Assembly (NCBI GenBank): GCA_003133205.1 | Contig: PKWK01000263.1 | Coordinates: 1-23,815 of the forward strand | Source of the DNA: Granulicella sp. | GTDB lineage: Bacteria; Acidobacteriota; Terriglobia; Terriglobales; Acidobacteriaceae | Direction of reading: 5' to 3' | Length of the DNA stretch: 23,815 nucleotides | The notes under the pieces: model-generated | What the model saw: only the letters and a program-made list of their open reading frames with translations | What the model was told of the DNA's origin: nothing | The model's database searches: none | Part shown: positions 22,476-23,815 of the stretch, piece by piece | Layout: each line of letters opens with the position of its first letter | Numbering within the stretch: position 1 is the first letter of the stretch | Made by a program: the position numbers and the translations under genes

Positions 22476-22538
22476 TATAATTAAGGTAGTGAGTTAAGAG
22501 AAAAGGCCCGGCGCATCTCGCGTCGGGCCTTCGCATTT
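22476..22538 (+). terminator. Strong hairpin (terminator-like) shortly after a TATAAT box
   Basis: GGCCCGGCGC (22505-22514), loop ATCTC, GCGTCGGGCC (22520-22529) form a 10-bp stem with one G-T pair, followed by TTCGCATTT. TATAAT lies at 22476-22481, so a transcript started from it would be only about 45 bases long. No good -35 element is present. The rest of the 22115-22653 gap holds copy G, a Thr-rich low-information stretch resembling other dispersed repeats (about 22290-22350), and an A-rich segment. Confidence 0.55.
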
Positions 22539-22574
22539 AATCCAGGCACCCCAACACCTCGAACCTCAAGAATC

Positions 22575-22642
22575 TATACCAATCGGTATATACCAACTTG
22601 CAACCACAACCGTTTCAGCAACATAACTAGTGTATATACCCC
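22575..22642. promoter_or_regulatory. TATACC/GGTATA operator-like palindromes in front of the Cys/His-motif gene
   Basis: TATACC-AATC-GGTATA is a perfect inverted repeat (22575-22590). It overlaps the palindrome GGTATATACC (22585-22594). A similar GTATATACC recurs at 22632-22640, just before the ribosome site. Between them TTGCAA (22598-22603), 18 bases and CATAAC could form a weak promoter. The arrangement resembles TetR-type operators, but no regulator gene is adjacent. Confidence 0.45.
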
Positions 22643-22653
22643 GGGGGGACCAC

Positions 22654-23130
22654 ATGCAAAGCTACGACGGAACTGAACGAGATCCATTCATTCCACACCA
22701 GTGCCTGTTCTGGCCGGAACCGCACCGCCGCTGCGGCTCCTACGCCATGCACAACGAATACTTCTGCTACCACCACCGCACCAACCCCACAAGCAACATC
22801 GTCCCCTGCGACGAATTCGAACTCACCCTCCCGCACACCCGCGACTCCATCCAGAAAGCCCTCGCCGAGATCGCCGTCCGCCTCGCCGCCAAGACCATCG
22901 ACGACCGCCGCGCCGGCCTCATCCTCTACTCCCTCCAGATCGCCTCCTGCAACCTCCCACCCCACCCCCGCCCCGCCACCGAACCCCCCGCCGCTCCCCC
23001 TTCCTCGGTTGTCATGACCACAGCTCCTTCCTCGGTTGTCCATGACCACAGCCCCTTCTTCGGTTGTCATTCTGAGCGAAGCGAAGAACCCCCGTATTCT
23101 GCCTGTAGCGCCACCCAATCTCCCCGGTAG
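22654..23130 (+). CDS. Conserved acidobacterial protein with C-x9-C-x10-C-x-H-H motif; C-terminus made of repeats
   Basis: I chose ATG 22654 (MQSYDGTERD) over the one at 22630 because GGGGGGA directly precedes it. The product has 158 residues. Residues about 12-40 (QCLFWPEPHRRCGSYAMHNE, then YFCYHHR) hold three Cys and two His in zinc-binding spacing. A helical segment follows (HTRDSIQKALAEIAVRLAAK, TIDDRRAGLILYSLQIASCN). I recall this arrangement from many acidobacterial hypothetical proteins; its function is unknown, perhaps nucleic-acid binding. From about residue 110 the frame runs through Pro-rich sequence, three copies of a 27-base direct repeat and the GTCATTCTGAGCG repeat, so the native C-terminus is probably lost or extended. 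Confidence 0.72.
   Translation: MQSYDGTERDPFIPHQCLFWPEPHRRCGSYAMHNEYFCYHHRTNPTSNIVPCDEFELTLPHTRDSIQKALAEIAVRLAAKTIDDRRAGLILYSLQIASCNLPPHPRPATEPPAAPPSSVVMTTAPSSVVHDHSPFFGCHSERSEEPPYSACSATQSPR
22999..23070 (+). repeat. Tandem direct repeat, unit about 27 bases, 2.6 copies
   Basis: CCTTCCTCGGTTGTCATGAC-CACAGCT, CCTTCCTCGGTTGTCCATGA-CCACAGC and CCTTCTTCGGTTGTCAT follow each other. The second differs by a one-base insertion that changes the reading frame. The third runs straight into the GTCATTCTGAGCG repeat. All lie inside the 3' part of the Cys/His-motif gene. Confidence 0.85.
23066..23094 (+). repeat. Dispersed repeat, GTCATTCTGAGCG type, copy 2
   Basis: 28 of 29 bases match copy 1 at 12298-12326, same strand. 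It supplies part of the C-terminus of the preceding gene (residues CHSERSEEPP) and, in another frame, the tell-tale VILSEAKNPR peptide. Confidence 0.88.
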
Positions 23131-23173
23131 TCCACAACCAACAACCCTCCCCACCCTCCATGCCGCCACCCAA

Positions 23174-23345
23174 TCACCCAGGGCAACCCGCATCCATCCA
23201 CCTCTTGAAGAGCGCAACCCGATCCGCCGGCCGGGGCTCGTCCGGAGGCATCGAACCCGCCGCCACCGCACCGTAAACCTGATCCACATTCCAAACAACT
23301 TCCCGCAACGCAACCCAAACGGAAGCGGCGCCTGCCATCGCGTGT
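23174..23345 (-). pseudogene. C-terminal fragment of a conserved domain (MPPDEP...FKRWMDAGCP)
   Basis: The minus-strand frame that ends at 23174 reads VWVALREVVWNVDQVYGAVA, AGSMPPDEPRPADRVALFKR, WMDAGCPG. The MPPDxPWPADxVALFKRWMDxGCP ending is one I recall from proteins of acidobacteria and related phyla. About 50 residues are kept. The expected upstream half is absent, and the frame runs back under the start of the next plus-strand gene, so it is most likely a truncated relic. A very short gene starting at an internal ATG cannot be excluded. Confidence 0.5.
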
Positions 23346-23384
23346 CCCGAACTCGGCATCCTACAGTGCTGAGGTACGAAACAC

Positions 23385-23815
23385 ATGGACACTAGAATTC
23401 TGATCGCCATCATCGTTGCGGCATTCGCGCTTTTCATCGTCGCCGCCATCATCATCACCCGCCAGCGCAAGCGCAAACACCTCAAGCAGCAGTTCGGCCC
23501 CGAGTACAACCGCGCAGTCGAACAGCACGGCGACGCACGCCACGCCGAGGCTGTCCTGATCGACCGCGAGAAGCGCGTCGAGAAGTTCTCCCTCCGTCCG
23601 CTCACGCCGTCAGACCGCGAGAGATACGCCGAAGACTGGGCCGCCATCCAGCGCCGTTTCGTCGACGACCCGTCGAGCGCCGTCAACCAGGCCGACACAC
23701 TCGTCAACACCGTCCTGGCCGCCCGCGGATATCCCGTGAGCGATTTCGACCAGCGCGCCGCGGACATCTCCGTCAACTACCCTTCGCTCGTCCAGAACTA
23801 CCGCTCGGCACGCGA
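23385..23815 (+). CDS. Membrane-anchored conserved hypothetical protein (C-terminus outside window)
   Basis: The frame starts at ATG 23385 (GAGG 10 bases upstream) and stays open to the end of the window, about 143 residues. MDTRILIAIIVAAFALFIVA and AIIITRQRKRKHLK form one N-terminal membrane helix with a basic inner end. A soluble, charged part follows: FGPEYNRAVEQHGDARHAEA, then LIDREKRVEKFSLRPLTPSD, RERYAEDWAAIQRRFVDDPS, VNQADTLVNTVLAARGYPVS and DFDQRAADISVNYPSLVQNY. I recall this pattern (FGPEYxRxVxxxGDxxxAEAxLxxRxxRVExLxIRPL) from a widespread bacterial family of unknown function. It probably acts at the cytoplasmic face of the inner membrane. Confidence 0.82.
   Translation, partial: MDTRILIAIIVAAFALFIVAAIIITRQRKRKHLKQQFGPEYNRAVEQHGDARHAEAVLIDREKRVEKFSLRPLTPSDRERYAEDWAAIQRRFVDDPSSAVNQADTLVNTVLAARGYPVSDFDQRAADISVNYPSLVQNYRSAR

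Overview
This window looks like chromosomal DNA of an acidobacterium (Acidobacteriota, probably Terriglobia/Acidobacteriaceae). The evidence is high GC with strongly C-ended codons, a TIGR03435-family secreted protein (a family expanded in soil acidobacteria), Tat-exported glycoside hydrolase and TIM-barrel proteins, a PEP-CTERM protein, and many short dispersed palindromic repeats. There is no rRNA, tRNA, CRISPR array or prophage.

Layout. At 1-707 (-) lies the N-terminal part of a Tat-exported GH28 polygalacturonase-like enzyme. A co-directional block follows on the minus strand (816-5876). In transcription order it holds a MarR regulator, an NAD(P)-binding F420-reductase-like protein broken by a frameshift in a G8 run, a divergent acetate kinase and a phosphoketolase. 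The last two form a route from xylulose-5-P/fructose-6-P through acetyl-P to acetate and ATP. A TonB-dependent receptor (5992-7902, +) converges on a large MscS-type channel (7974-9887, -). Next is the TIGR03435 protein (10092-11228, +). A compact minus-strand cluster of MarR regulator, YceI and pirin (13412 to 11314) follows, and then a Tat-exported TIM-barrel epimerase-like protein (13518-14483, -). From 14484 the plus strand carries a relic of an MFS transporter, a sodium:solute symporter, a small flavodoxin, a minus-strand relic of a kinase/beta-propeller C-terminus, glmS, a PEP-CTERM protein, a REP-associated tyrosine transposase (RAYT), a small secreted protein, a Cys/His-motif protein, and a membrane-anchored protein that runs off the end.

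The most notable signal is a family of short hairpin repeats (core GGGTGCCCCAT, a stem, a loop mostly GGYCTCATC, the complementary stem, GGGTGGG). At least six full copies and one partial copy occur, all in the same orientation, and several cluster around the RAYT gene at 21005-21587. The stems covary (CTTTGC/GCAAAG, CTTCGC/GCGAAG, CATGAC/GTCATG), so the fold rather than the primary sequence is conserved. Copies sit inside the coding sequence of glmS at two places, in frame, giving a GlmS of 711 residues where about 610 is usual. Another copy supplies the C-terminus of the RAYT itself. This resembles a REP/RAYT system whose element can be read through as protein, comparable in outcome to the palindromic elements found within Rickettsia genes.

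A second regulatory signal is a near-ideal sigma70 promoter (TTGACA-17-TAATAT) whose start would lie about 2 nt before the ATG of the pirin-cluster MarR gene, implying a leaderless mRNA. A 25-bp motif overlaps this promoter and recurs, in the other orientation, in front of YceI, which suggests an autoregulatory MarR operator.
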